Positions 36,911 to 46,414 of a stretch of 64,000 nt of DNA are shown here, one piece after another; positions within the stretch are counted from its first letter, which is position 1, and every line of letters starts with the position of its first letter. Made by a program: the position numbers and the translations under genes. This DNA comes from an uncultured Chloroflexota bacterium (GTDB taxonomy: Bacteria > Chloroflexota > Dehalococcoidia > Lucifugimonadales > CAJXCD01), in NCBI GenBank assembly GCA_913051545.1, contig CAJXCD010000004.1:24153-88152 (forward strand), read 5' to 3'. A model generated the notes under the pieces. That model had not been told where the DNA came from. It searched no databases and saw only the letters and a list, made by a program, of their open reading frames with translations.

Positions 36911-38863
36911 TTATTCTGTTGCCGTAGAAGGCTTAGAAGTAGACTTAGGATTATTACGTGGAGTTGATTTTGGATTAGGCGACTTGGATTTAGTTCTATG
37001 CTTATCTGATGATGATTCTACAGAACTATTGACAAGCTCCACACCAGAATCTGCCTCGAAAAGAGAATTTAGGACATCCCCTTCAGCAGTTTCATTCTCT
37101 ATCAGGTAATTAGCCAGTTCAGTGAGCTTGTCTTTATTAGTTTTCAGTAGCTTTTCAGCACTCTTATACGCAGTCTCAACTAACCTATGTACTTCCTCAT
37201 CAATCGATTCAGCGACACTATCACTGTAGTCACGTTGATCCGATATTTCTCTTCCTAGAAACACCATCTCTTCTCTCTTACCAAACGTACGCGGACCTAG
37301 CTTGGAACTCATCCCGTATCTGGTTACCATAGTACGTGCAATGTTAGTAGCATGTTCAAGATCGTTACCTGCACCAGTAGTTATTTCTTCAACCCCGAAT
37401 TCAATTTCCTCTGCTACACGACCACCCATCGCCATGGCCATCATGTCGTTAAACTGATTAAGTGTCCACATATGACGGTCCTCATCAGGAAGAGATCTGG
37501 TATGTCCACCAGTGGCTCCCCTAGCTATGATAGTAACTTTGCTAATCGGATCCGCGTGCGGCAAGAGATGACCGACAAGTGCATGGCCAGCCTCATGGAA
37601 AGCAGTTATTGCTTTCTCTTTTACACTTATAAGCCTAGATTTTCTGGCAGGCCCAAGCATTACTCTGTCTATAGATTCAACGAACTCGTCGTAAGTGATC
37701 TCTTTCTGCTCTCTCCTAGCTGCCAGTATTGCTGATTCATTCACCAAGTTAGCCAGATCAGCTCCACTGAACCCTGGAGTTTGTTTAGCGATAGCCTCCA
37801 TATCTATTTCATCTGAAAGAGGTTTACCCTTGGAATGAACTTTAAGAATTTCCGTACGACCCTTTATATCCGGATTATCCAATGTTACACGCCTGTCAAA
37901 CCTGCCAGGGCGCAAAAGAGCCGGATCCAAAATATCTGGGCGGTTTGTAGCAGCTGTAACAATCACATTCACATTAGTATCAAACCCATCCATTTCTACC
38001 AATATCTGGTTGAGGGTCTGCTCACGCTCATCGTGTCCACCACCTAAACCCGCCCCACGATGCCTACCAACAGCATCAATCTCGTCCACAAAAACAATGC
38101 AAGGTGAATTACGTTTAGCTTGGTCAAAAAGATCTCTGACTCTTGAAGCTCCCACTCCAACAAACATCTCTACAAACTCGCTTCCACTTATTGAGAAGAA
38201 TGGAACTCCTGCCTCACCAGCGACGGCTCTAGCTAACAAAGTTTTACCGGTGCCTGGTGGACCAACGAGTAAAACACCCTTAGGAATCCTGGCTCCTAGA
38301 GTCAAAAAACGGTCCGGGAATTTTAGAAATTCCACAACTTCTTGCAATTCAGCCTTGGCTTCATCCGCACCTGCCACATCGTCAAAAGTAACACTGGGTT
38401 GATCACCCACTAGCATACGAGCCTTGCTACGTCCAAAATTAAAAGTCTGACTAGTATTACCTTGAGCCTGGCGCATCATGAAGAATAAGACCGCCACGAA
38501 AAATATTAATGGGAGAAAATTAATCAATACCCCTAAGAAGCTCCCTAATCCGCTAGATCCCTTAGAAACGATGTTAGGACTCAACATTGAAGAGGTACCA
38601 TCAGAGGCCTCTATCATTTCTACGATACTAGTTCCTTCTTCTTTGTTAGATACAAATGTGTCACCTCTTGTAGTCAACACATGTAATTTATCTCCTTGAA
38701 CTTCTATCGTATCTATCTCACCTCTATTAGCCATTGAAATGACTTCATTTATCGGTATCTCTGAGGAATCACTAACATCAGAAAAAAGAGTAAAGACGAT
38801 GGCGACCACAGCAACCGCTATTAGAAGATATATAAAACCATTTCTCAACCACCTAGAACCCAT
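36911..38863 (-). CDS. ftsH: ATP-dependent zinc metalloprotease FtsH
   Basis: A 650-residue membrane-anchored AAA protease that degrades misfolded and regulatory membrane proteins. I start at ATG 38863 (GGAGG four bases upstream), which puts the first TM helix at about 8-27; an upstream in-frame ATG at 38929 would add 22 non-typical residues. A second TM lies at about 109-130. Walker A GPPGTGKT is at 201-208, Walker B IVFVDEID at 256-263, arginine fingers in the SRH follow, and the zinc site HEAGH is at 423-427. The C-terminal tail is Ser/Thr/Lys-rich and low complexity. Confidence 0.95.
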   Translation of the reverse strand: MGSRWLRNGFIYLLIAVAVVAIVFTLFSDVSDSSEIPINEVISMANRGEIDTIEVQGDKLHVLTTRGDTFVSNKEEGTSIVEMIEASDGTSSMLSPNIVSKGSSGLGSFLGVLINFLPLIFFVAVLFFMMRQAQGNTSQTFNFGRSKARMLVGDQPSVTFDDVAGADEAKAELQEVVEFLKFPDRFLTLGARIPKGVLLVGPPGTGKTLLARAVAGEAGVPFFSISGSEFVEMFVGVGASRVRDLFDQAKRNSPCIVFVDEIDAVGRHRGAGLGGGHDEREQTLNQILVEMDGFDTNVNVIVTAATNRPDILDPALLRPGRFDRRVTLDNPDIKGRTEILKVHSKGKPLSDEIDMEAIAKQTPGFSGADLANLVNESAILAARREQKEITYDEFVESIDRVMLGPARKSRLISVKEKAITAFHEAGHALVGHLLPHADPISKVTIIARGATGGHTRSLPDEDRHMWTLNQFNDMMAMAMGGRVAEEIEFGVEEITTGAGNDLEHATNIARTMVTRYGMSSKLGPRTFGKREEMVFLGREISDQRDYSDSVAESIDEEVHRLVETAYKSAEKLLKTNKDKLTELANYLIENETAEGDVLNSLFEADSGVELVNSSVESSSDKHRTKSKSPNPKSTPRNNPKSTSKPSTATE

Positions 38864-39006
38864 GAATCCTCCGTAGATATATACTGGAGTTGAAGTAAAG
38901 TAGCCCTTTAATGGTACATTAAATAGCACATTGAAGCAAAAACCCGTGTAGTTACATTACACCGGTTAACGTCGAACCCTAAATACAAAATCAAACTATC
39001 ATACGA

Positions 39007-39015
39007 TGCTATAAT
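39007..39015 (+). promoter_or_regulatory. Extended -10 promoter of the M16 peptidase gene
   Basis: TGCTATAAT gives a perfect TATAAT with the TGn extension. No -35 match stands 17 bases upstream, which extended -10 promoters tolerate. It predicts a leader of about 34 bases. Confidence 0.55.
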
Positions 39016-39055
39016 CACTCTAGGAACAGAACAACATCCTATGAATGGAGATTCT

Positions 39056-41713
39056 ATGTTCGAGATTTCATATGAAAAAATCACACTGTCGAACGGTCTA
39101 GATGTAATATTTCACGAAAATGATTCGCTGCCTACAGTAGCAGTAAACGTTTGGTATCATGTCGGATCCAAAAATGAAGTCGTTGGACAAACTGGTTTCG
39201 CCCACTTATTCGAACACATGATGTTCGAAGGATCTAAAAATCACAACCGTAATTATTTTGAACCTATCCAAGAAATAGGAGGGGTGTTGAACGGGTCTAC
39301 AACCGCTGACAGGACCAACTATTGGGAGACGGTTCCTGCAAACCATCTTGGACTAGCTCTTTGGCTAGAATCAGACCGAATGGGATTCCTGCTGGATGCT
39401 CTAGATCAGGAGAGATTCGATGTACAACGCGATATAGTAAAAAATGAGCGCAGGCAAAGCTATGAGAACAGACCGTATGGCATGGCTGACCTACGAATTC
39501 AAGAGTTACTTTTCCCTCCTCCCCATCCATACAATTGGCCAGTAATAGGGTCTCAAGAAGATTTAGATGCTGCTAGCCTTGACGACGTCCGAGACTTCTT
39601 TAGAAAATTTTACTCACCATCGAATGCCAGTTTAGCTATCTCAGGAGACTTTAATCGTGTAGATGCTGAAGATATGATCCGTCTATATTTTAATGACATT
39701 AAGCCAGGACCTGAAATCGAACATATGACACGCATGGATTCTAGTCTTTCTGGAGAAACACGTTTGGCAATTACTGATAGGATACAGTTACCTAGACTAT
39801 CACTGGTCTGGCCAAGTGTTCCTATATTTGATAACTCTGAACCACCCTTAGATATACTTGCAACAATCCTTGGTGATGGTAAAAGTTCAAGATTGCACTC
39901 TGAAATGGTTTACGAAAAGCAAGTAGCAAGACAGGTAAGGGTAGGGCATTTTTCGAGGGAAATCTCCGGTGAATTCAGTATAGAAGTCACAGCAAGCCCT
40001 TCACATACTCTTCTCGAAAGCCAACAGCTGATTGAATCAGCAATATATGAAATACAACAAAAGCCGCCTTCACAACGAGAATTGGATAGAGCTATAAACC
40101 GTATTGAAAGCGACCACGTAAAGTATCTCGAATTATCTGGAGGATTCGGAGGAATTGCTGACCAGTTAAATCATTTTAATGTATTTAACGGAAATCCCTC
40201 GTCTATTAATACATATTTAGATCAATACCGTGCGGTATCACCTGAAGATATCTCTGTAGCTGCCAGAAGATTTCTGAGCCTCAATCGAGTTAATTTGAGC
40301 GTTTTGCCTGAAAAAGAAAAGTCTACATCTATCAGCACTGTTGATAGATCAATAATGCCACTTTCTACGAACACTAAAACCTTCAATCCTCCCGTGCCTC
40401 AAAGATATAAAATGGCAAACGGTTTAAATATTCTATATTTAAAGAAGTCTGAAGTACCTCTGGTGGTAACTAGTGTAATCTTTCCTACAGGAGGAATTTT
40501 AGATCCATTGGGCAAAGATGGGCTATCAAACCTCACTGCTACCACGCTCGTCGAAGGCACAACAAATCGCACCAGCCAGCAGATATCTAGAGAAATAGAA
40601 TTCCTTGGCACCCACATTAACACATATCCAGGTAAGGAACAGTCAATATTTTCGTCTGAAATATTGACTGTTCATACTTCAGAATTACTGGAAATCTTCT
40701 CTGACATAATAACTAACCCAACTTTTCCAGAACGCGAAGTTGGACGTGTAAAAAAGGAACGAGCAGCAGACCTCAAAAGGATGTCAGACGACCCTGTTTA
40801 CATAGCGAATAGAGCATCCAGATCTCTAATATGTGGTGTTGGAAGTAAGTATGGTAAGCCACTCCTTGGGACTACAGATTCTATTGAAAACATAACACGT
40901 AGAGATTTATATAAACATTTCGAAAACGAGTACGGACCTACAGGAGCGACGTTAATCCTGGTTGGTGATCTGAAAGAAAAAGACATTGTTCCGATAGCCG
41001 ATAGGTATTTTGGTAATTGGAATTCATCGGCATCAACATCTGAAACATTTGATCAAATCAGCGGAAACAAACTTAAGCCAACAACAGTATATCTTTGCGA
41101 CAAACCCGGTGCTGCGCAGTCTGTTATTAAAGCAGGCCACTTAACAATCAATCGTCATGATCCTAACTATTATGCTGTAACTCTTCTAAACTACATGTTT
41201 GGTGGTCATGCAATGGCAAGACTTTTTCTAAACCTTCGCCAAGACAAAGGTTACAGTTACGGTTACTACTCATCAATCGATTGGTATAAAGAATCATCGC
41301 TAATATTGGCTGGGGGGTCAGTGCAAACAGGAGTTACTAAAGAAGCAGTCGTAGAAACAATCAAAGAATTTTCTGATTTGAAGGGAGGTAGGCCAATAAG
41401 TCAAGAAGAGTTAGAGACTGCCAAAAATGGAATTGTGAGAGGATTCCCCTCGCGATTCGAAACTCAGGGACAAATAGCCAGCCAACTTGGACTTCTTGCC
41501 TCATTCCAATTAGATGACGATTATTACTCACATCTACTAGAGAACATTACGGCAATTACGCTGGATGAAATTAATAAAGTGGCTTCTGAACAAATATATG
41601 ATCAAAATTTAACTATAGTCGTAGTTGGAGACAGAGCAATCGTGGAGAGAGAACTACAAGATTTGGATTGCCCTTTAGTTCCAATAGACGCCCACGGTAA
41701 CCTTATAGAATAA
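39056..41713 (+). CDS. M16 family zinc peptidase (insulinase type), fused two-half form
   Basis: An 885-residue pitrilysin-family protein made of two M16 halves. The active first half has the inverted zinc motif HLFEH (50-54), and the third ligand is within VKNERRQSYENRPYG. The second half (from about 445) has the parallel segment GLSNLTATTLVEG where the motif is lost, as in the non-catalytic half of these enzymes. RQDKGYSYGYYS is the M16_C signature. The fused pair would form the peptide-degrading chamber in one chain. I choose ATG 39056, which has GGAG five bases upstream, over ATG 39041. No signal peptide is evident, so a cytosolic role is likely. Confidence 0.9.
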   Translation: MFEISYEKITLSNGLDVIFHENDSLPTVAVNVWYHVGSKNEVVGQTGFAHLFEHMMFEGSKNHNRNYFEPIQEIGGVLNGSTTADRTNYWETVPANHLGLALWLESDRMGFLLDALDQERFDVQRDIVKNERRQSYENRPYGMADLRIQELLFPPPHPYNWPVIGSQEDLDAASLDDVRDFFRKFYSPSNASLAISGDFNRVDAEDMIRLYFNDIKPGPEIEHMTRMDSSLSGETRLAITDRIQLPRLSLVWPSVPIFDNSEPPLDILATILGDGKSSRLHSEMVYEKQVARQVRVGHFSREISGEFSIEVTASPSHTLLESQQLIESAIYEIQQKPPSQRELDRAINRIESDHVKYLELSGGFGGIADQLNHFNVFNGNPSSINTYLDQYRAVSPEDISVAARRFLSLNRVNLSVLPEKEKSTSISTVDRSIMPLSTNTKTFNPPVPQRYKMANGLNILYLKKSEVPLVVTSVIFPTGGILDPLGKDGLSNLTATTLVEGTTNRTSQQISREIEFLGTHINTYPGKEQSIFSSEILTVHTSELLEIFSDIITNPTFPEREVGRVKKERAADLKRMSDDPVYIANRASRSLICGVGSKYGKPLLGTTDSIENITRRDLYKHFENEYGPTGATLILVGDLKEKDIVPIADRYFGNWNSSASTSETFDQISGNKLKPTTVYLCDKPGAAQSVIKAGHLTINRHDPNYYAVTLLNYMFGGHAMARLFLNLRQDKGYSYGYYSSIDWYKESSLILAGGSVQTGVTKEAVVETIKEFSDLKGGRPISQEELETAKNGIVRGFPSRFETQGQIASQLGLLASFQLDDDYYSHLLENITAITLDEINKVASEQIYDQNLTIVVVGDRAIVERELQDLDCPLVPIDAHGNLIE

Positions 41714-41754
41714 TAAACTAGGAACCCTGCCTAGGTAAATATTAAGGGGAAATT

Positions 41755-42618
41755 ATGCCAAATCTTCTTAGAAACAAAGTCGCTCTTGTTGTTAACGCAG
41801 GAGTTCCTATCGGGCAACGTATCTCATCAATGCTATCTGAAGAAGGTGCATCTTTAGTAATTAACCACCATCAATATCATACTAGTATCACAAAGGATGC
41901 TAATAATATTGCAGATGTGATAGTAGAAGATATCAAGAATCACGGAGGAAATGCCGTTTCGTCCTACGAAAACCCATCTACTTTTGATTCCGTAAGAAAC
42001 ATGGTGTCTGAAACCATGAAAACTTACGGATCTTTGGATATTCTAATTAACTGCACCCCCCTTCATACGAAATATGAATTCTCCGAGATTAATGCAGAAG
42101 AATTTGATCAGGTCGTAAAAACCCATCTCAAGGGAACATTCAACCCTATAAAACATGCCTCAGCGATATTCCGAGAGCAGAAATCTGGGCGAATTGTAAA
42201 TTTTACCTCAGATGCAGGAGTTGATGAAAACGGGGGAGTGAACAATGCGGCAGTTTCAGAAGCCATAGTTGGCTTGACGAGAACTATAGCTAGAGACTTA
42301 GGTAAATATGGAGTGACTTGCAACGCGATCTCCATACCTCAAAATTTGGCAATAATAGATACTGCCCAACCTGCATCGAAGAAAAATACCAGACATTTAA
42401 ATCAAAAATTCCCTTTAAACATCGATAATGCAGCAGCTCTATGCGTACTTTTATCTACGGAAACTGTTCCGAACATTAATGGACAGGTATTTGGAACAAA
42501 AAATGATAGCATCCACCTATATTCAACACCGTCGCCAGATCGAAGCTCACATAATTTAGGTCCATTTTCCTTGAGTGATTTAGAAAGTGTAATGCATTAC
42601 ACTTTCGGGCAAGAATAG
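41755..42618 (+). CDS. SDR-like protein lacking catalytic Tyr and Lys
   Basis: A 287-residue protein with the SDR Rossmann scaffold (DILINCTPL, GRIVNFTSDAG, AIVGLTRTIARDLGKYGVTCNAIS). The cofactor motif is degraded to NAGVPIG at 14-20, lacking the first glycine of TGxxxGxG. The catalytic Tyr and Lys are replaced by N164 and S168 when aligned with its neighbour (Y164, K168). It is therefore unlikely to be an active classical dehydrogenase. AAGGGG precedes its ATG. It lies 51 bases upstream of the intact SDR gene, so it may be a non-catalytic partner subunit. Confidence 0.82.
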   Translation: MPNLLRNKVALVVNAGVPIGQRISSMLSEEGASLVINHHQYHTSITKDANNIADVIVEDIKNHGGNAVSSYENPSTFDSVRNMVSETMKTYGSLDILINCTPLHTKYEFSEINAEEFDQVVKTHLKGTFNPIKHASAIFREQKSGRIVNFTSDAGVDENGGVNNAAVSEAIVGLTRTIARDLGKYGVTCNAISIPQNLAIIDTAQPASKKNTRHLNQKFPLNIDNAAALCVLLSTETVPNINGQVFGTKNDSIHLYSTPSPDRSSHNLGPFSLSDLESVMHYTFGQE

Positions 42619-42669
42619 CCCGCTAAAAAACTGATTACTACTCAGAATATATGGTCCATAGGAGTCAAA

Positions 42670-43614
42670 TTGAGGAAAAGACTGAATAAAAAAGTAGCTA
42701 TCGTCACAGGTGCAGGACGGGGAATAGGGAGAGCTATCGCATTGATGATGGCTAAAGAAGGAGCATTGGTAGTAGTTAACGATTACGGCGGCAACATTGA
42801 TGGAACCGGATCATCTGAATCACCTGCCAGCTCTGTAGTTAAAGAAATTATTGATTCAGGTGGTATCGCCACTGCTAGTCACCACTCTGTTAGTGAATTT
42901 ACATCAGCCGAAAAAATTGTGAATTTAGCAATTAACAAATTTGGAAGAGTGGATATACTCTGTAATGCTGCAGGCATACTACGTGACAGAATGGTATTCA
43001 ACATGAGTGAAGATGAATGGGATGATGTACTTAAAGTCCATTTGTACGGCACATTTAATATGATTAAAAACTGTGTCCCTCACATGAAAGATAATGGATA
43101 CGGAAGAATAGTTCTTTTTGCATCCAGTTCTGGACTGGGATCTGCTGGGCAGGCGAATTATTCTTCAGCCAAAGAAGGAATTGTAGGACTAACTCGATCA
43201 TTGTCAAATGAACTCTCCCCATACGGAATAAGTGTTAATGCAGTCTATCCAATCGCCCATACCCGAATGATGGCATCAGTTCCAAATAGTGTTAAGGAAC
43301 TCGCAAGATCGGAAGATTCCGGTATAAGTGGTGTGGGAGCAGCAGAATTGTTCCAATCACCGGAGCCGGAAGAAGCAATGAGCCCTGAAAACAACGCGGT
43401 TAAAATCCTATATTTATGTACTCACAAAGGGGGAAATATAACAGGGAAAGTAATAAGTACTGGTGGATGGTCGATATCTCACATACCCAAAAGGAAAATC
43501 ACAAAAAGCATACAAAGAGATACTCCCTGGACCGTCAATGAGCTCCTTAAATTAATTCCAATTTCTCTCGGAGCCGGGTTGGTAAATCCATCTCCAAAGG
43601 ACCCAAAATATTGA
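42670..43614 (+). CDS. SDR family oxidoreductase (3-oxoacyl-reductase/multifunctional beta-oxidation-like)
   Basis: A 314-residue SDR with intact TGAGRGIGRAIAL, a long insert NDYGGNIDGTGSSESPA typical of the peroxisomal multifunctional-enzyme/FabG-like hydroxyacyl-CoA dehydrogenase branch, NAAG and the catalytic YSSAK (Y164, K168). The start is TTG at 42670 with AGGAG five bases upstream. The last 60 residues extend past the classical fold and contain KRKITKSIQRDTPWTVNELL. It would act on a 3-hydroxyacyl-CoA or similar substrate. It is co-oriented with the degenerate SDR upstream. Confidence 0.87.
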   Translation: MRKRLNKKVAIVTGAGRGIGRAIALMMAKEGALVVVNDYGGNIDGTGSSESPASSVVKEIIDSGGIATASHHSVSEFTSAEKIVNLAINKFGRVDILCNAAGILRDRMVFNMSEDEWDDVLKVHLYGTFNMIKNCVPHMKDNGYGRIVLFASSSGLGSAGQANYSSAKEGIVGLTRSLSNELSPYGISVNAVYPIAHTRMMASVPNSVKELARSEDSGISGVGAAELFQSPEPEEAMSPENNAVKILYLCTHKGGNITGKVISTGGWSISHIPKRKITKSIQRDTPWTVNELLKLIPISLGAGLVNPSPKDPKY

Positions 43615-43730
43615 AAAGATTAAACGATGCAAATACAAGTGAAATTTATATCAGCAACACCCCATCGAATGTAGTATCAAGATTCTCTTGTGCTAAACTT
43701 AAAATTTAATTCATTGTCCTGGGAGCATCT

Positions 43731-44375
43731 TTGAATTTATTTGATGTGTCGTTAGTTATAATCCTATTTGTATGTGCTTTTACAGGCATTCGAATCGGCC
43801 TTATAAAAGCATCTTTTAGCGCTGCTGCTGCTATATTAGGTTGGCTTATAGCAGCCCAATATAGTAGCGATATAGCTGAACTTTTTGGTGATTCCCTTTC
43901 CAGTCACACTGCATTCACTGTTATATTTTACTCCCTAATCGTGATTACGGCAGTAGCAATATCTCCTAAAATAACTAAAATAGTAAAACCACTCCTAGCA
44001 TTCCTAACACTCGGTATATCTAGTATGGTAGACAGACTGGGAGGATTATTACTAGGTGCTGTAATGGGCATAGCTATATGCAGCACTATTATTTTAGGTA
44101 TATCCAGAGTTACTTACAATTTTGAAGTGTCTGATTTGACAAAAAACATCCCTAATATAGGACAAACCAATTCTCAAATCTATAAGGTTGTCGATGTAGG
44201 GGGAAACATAATAAACGTCGAAGATGCAAGGGAAGGAATGGAAACAATTCTTTCCGAATCAAAAATAGTATCTATATTTACTGAAATAACTACTTCACTC
44301 CCTAACAACGCACTGGGATTTGTACCTACTGATTTTAGTGTAGCATTGGAAATACTAGATGAAATATCTGACTAA
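43731..44375 (+). CDS. cvpA: CvpA family membrane protein
   Basis: A 214-residue protein with four hydrophobic helices in the first 130 residues (LFDVSLVIILFVCAFTGIRIG, then AAAILGWLIAAQYS, TAFTVIFYSLIVITAVAIS and GGLLLGAVMGIAICSTIILGIS), the layout of the colicin V production protein family. The soluble C-terminal tail is unremarkable. The role in the cell is poorly known; the family is linked to envelope stress and biofilm traits. The start is TTG at 43731 with GGGAG six to seven bases upstream. Separated by 117 bases from the SDR pair. Confidence 0.85.
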   Translation: MNLFDVSLVIILFVCAFTGIRIGLIKASFSAAAAILGWLIAAQYSSDIAELFGDSLSSHTAFTVIFYSLIVITAVAISPKITKIVKPLLAFLTLGISSMVDRLGGLLLGAVMGIAICSTIILGISRVTYNFEVSDLTKNIPNIGQTNSQIYKVVDVGGNIINVEDAREGMETILSESKIVSIFTEITTSLPNNALGFVPTDFSVALEILDEISD

Positions 44376-44464
44376 TAATTAAAAGTTATTATGCTCTATG
44401 ACCCAGTTCTGATTTTAAACTAGGAGTATCAACCTCTAAATATCTATAATACCCAACGTGCCTT

Positions 44465-44586
44465 AATTCTGCTCAGTCTTGGAAAAGCAGAATTTATGTT
44501 AAATGGTAGAGGTGCCAATACTGTGGTAGTAAACCTGGAGTTCTAACGTTGGACCACATAATTCCACAGTCTATGAGGAGTAACTC
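44465..44586 (+). promoter_or_regulatory. Structured leader before a small ORF
   Basis: Two perfect inverted repeats precede the small gene: AATTCTGCT (44465-44473) with AGCAGAATT (44486-44494), and ACTGTGG (44520-44526) with CCACAGT (44564-44570). The second closes just before GAGGAG (44575-44580). The arrangement suggests an RNA leader that could control translation. I cannot match it to a known riboswitch. Confidence 0.4.
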
Positions 44587-44781
44587 ATGCGTGGGAATAA
44601 TGTCAGCAGCGCGTACACAATTTGCAATCACGGAAAGGCAGTGGAAACTCCTCAAGAAGCCCATATGGAATTGAGATCTAATCCCAAGTCTCCTATATCA
44701 CATCCATATTCGATTTTTAACGAAAGAAAAATTCTGGAAGAATTGTTTCCATTCTTTCCAAGAGTCAAACATCCTACATAA
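44587..44781 (+). CDS. Small hypothetical protein, 64 residues
   Basis: A short ORF with a strong GAGGAG six bases upstream of its ATG. The product starts MRGNNVSSAYTICNHGKAVE and ends with an aromatic/basic stretch (ELFPFFPRVKHPT). It has one Cys and five His, no signal peptide and no TM helix. I do not recognise a family. The ribosome-binding site and the structured leader support expression; composition alone would not. It is convergent with holB. Confidence 0.5.
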   Translation: MRGNNVSSAYTICNHGKAVETPQEAHMELRSNPKSPISHPYSIFNERKILEELFPFFPRVKHPT

Positions 44782-44830
44782 GTATCAAAAAAGATATCAG
44801 TATATTTAATGTAAGACCAATCTGCATTAT

Positions 44831-45832
44831 CTAGCGTCGATTAGGAAGTTCCAGCATAAGTTGTTCAAAAATGAGACGTGGATTGACATTTCTTTCCAGA
44901 TAACAAGAAGCTTTTTGAATAGATTTTATTGCATTACAAATTTGCAAAACCGATAAAGTACTCGCAGCTGAATGCGATGATTCGAATGTTAACCCAGATT
45001 TTTCAGTACCCAAAACGTCCTGCTTATCAAATAGTACTGCTCGCCACCATGTTGTCCAAAGCATTAAGTTCCTTCTGGCAATTTTTTTTTCTGTAGACAT
45101 CCTAGAAGTGATTTCAGATGCATATTTAAGCCGTTCTTCTATACTTAAATCCAACAAAGTCTCCATCGAATGTAAAGCTTTTGTAGTTTCATCCAAGATT
45201 TCCTGATCGGCAAAAGCACTTATAGCCCAACCAGGCCTCCCGTTCGACAATCCGGAAAGTGTACGAGCCAATTCAAAACTGGCTCCATAAACATCTTGGA
45301 GTACCTTAGAAATCACAGATGAAAGAACAGGCCTAAGTTTAATCAACTGACACCTTGAGACTATCGTAGGTAATAATGATAAGTAATCCTCAGCCAAAAG
45401 GAATATAACAACTTGATCAGGAGGCTCTTCAAGAAGTTTCAAAAGACTGTTAGCAGCCTCCTCGCTGAGCCTTCCTACACCATCAAATATGAACACACGC
45501 CAAACGCCCTCATACGGTTTTAAATATGCCTCATGTTGTACTTCCCTAACCTGCTCAATACTTATTAGTGACCTATCGCGTCCCTCACTAGAAGATAATC
45601 CGATGATTCTAACATCGGGATGAAGACTCTTACCTACCCTGGAACACTGATCACAAGAACCGCATGGTGATCCTACACCCGTACAATTAAGGGCCTTTGC
45701 AAAATCTAAGGCAAGTGTACCCTTACCTATCTGATCTGGCCCAGTAATCAAGTATGCATGTGAAACTCTACCGTCTCTCAAACTTTGGCTAAGATGTTTT
45801 ACGGCTTCTTCATTACCAATCGTTTCCCACAT
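44831..45832 (-). CDS. holB: DNA polymerase III delta-prime subunit
   Basis: A 333-residue clamp-loader subunit. It opens with the DnaX-like WETIGNEEAVKHLSQSLRDGRVSHAYLITGP, a P-loop GPDQIGKGTLA, the zinc cluster CGSCDQCSRV with an upstream Cys, LLKLLEEPPDQVVIFLL, and the SRC motif in IVSRCQLIKL that acts as arginine finger in the clamp-loader ring. The C-terminal third is divergent helical sequence as usual. It loads the beta clamp together with tau/gamma and delta. Apparently monocistronic, 89 bases downstream of nothing on its strand. Confidence 0.9.
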   Translation of the reverse strand: MWETIGNEEAVKHLSQSLRDGRVSHAYLITGPDQIGKGTLALDFAKALNCTGVGSPCGSCDQCSRVGKSLHPDVRIIGLSSSEGRDRSLISIEQVREVQHEAYLKPYEGVWRVFIFDGVGRLSEEAANSLLKLLEEPPDQVVIFLLAEDYLSLLPTIVSRCQLIKLRPVLSSVISKVLQDVYGASFELARTLSGLSNGRPGWAISAFADQEILDETTKALHSMETLLDLSIEERLKYASEITSRMSTEKKIARRNLMLWTTWWRAVLFDKQDVLGTEKSGLTFESSHSAASTLSVLQICNAIKSIQKASCYLERNVNPRLIFEQLMLELPNRR

Positions 45833-45921
45833 ATATTTAGCCTTAAAATAGATTGTAACTATTTCGAATAAAGTAGATTTAGGGTTGAATCAGTTATCCT
45901 TCACAAATACTTTTGTCCCCA

Positions 45922-46341
45922 TCACCAAGTGAGAAGAAATATCGCTACTCCAGCTAAAATTAATCCACCAATTTTGGTAAATTTAATCTCTTCACCTAGA
46001 AACAGCAATCCTAACACTGATGCAACAGCAAAACTCATAGCGAATATAGGCACTACAACTGATGCAGGTCCTCTGTTAAGAGCTAAGTAATAACTTACTA
46101 TGCTAAAACTTAACGTGAGACCTGCTACCAACAGGATTAATGTAGACCACCCACCACTAAGCCCCTGAATCAAACTCTCACCTCTATACAAGACTAAGCC
46201 TACGGAAACAGCGACCAATATTGAATTAGTTACTACCAGAGCCACCTCAGGGCCTGCGGCTCGAATCGACACCTTAAGCAAGAAAGCTGTAATACCATAA
46301 CCAATCATAGCGAAAACTGCCAAAGTTATATAACTCACCAC
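45922..46341 (-). CDS. EamA/DMT-type small membrane transporter
   Basis: A 139-residue membrane protein equal to one EamA repeat, with four to five hydrophobic helices. SYYLALNRGPASVVVPIFAMSF and LLFLGEEIKFTKIGGLILAGVAIFLL are typical of the drug/metabolite transporter superfamily, where the EE sits at the end of a helix. Single-repeat members work as dimers. The substrate is unknown. It lies 73 bases downstream of lysA on the same strand. Confidence 0.82.
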   Translation of the reverse strand: MVSYITLAVFAMIGYGITAFLLKVSIRAAGPEVALVVTNSILVAVSVGLVLYRGESLIQGLSGGWSTLILLVAGLTLSFSIVSYYLALNRGPASVVVPIFAMSFAVASVLGLLFLGEEIKFTKIGGLILAGVAIFLLTW

Positions 46342-46414
46342 AGCCCCTCCATATGTATGTATAGGTACAGTTAACAGCAGACTGTATTATCGACAAAGTC
46401 ATTTGAACCCTAGT

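Noticed and set aside
44505..44586. Possible lysine riboswitch (AGAGGTGCC core-like string at 44508-44516)
   Set aside because: The full lysine element needs about 160-180 bases with several arms and a distal GCCGAAG-type segment that I cannot find; only a short string matches.
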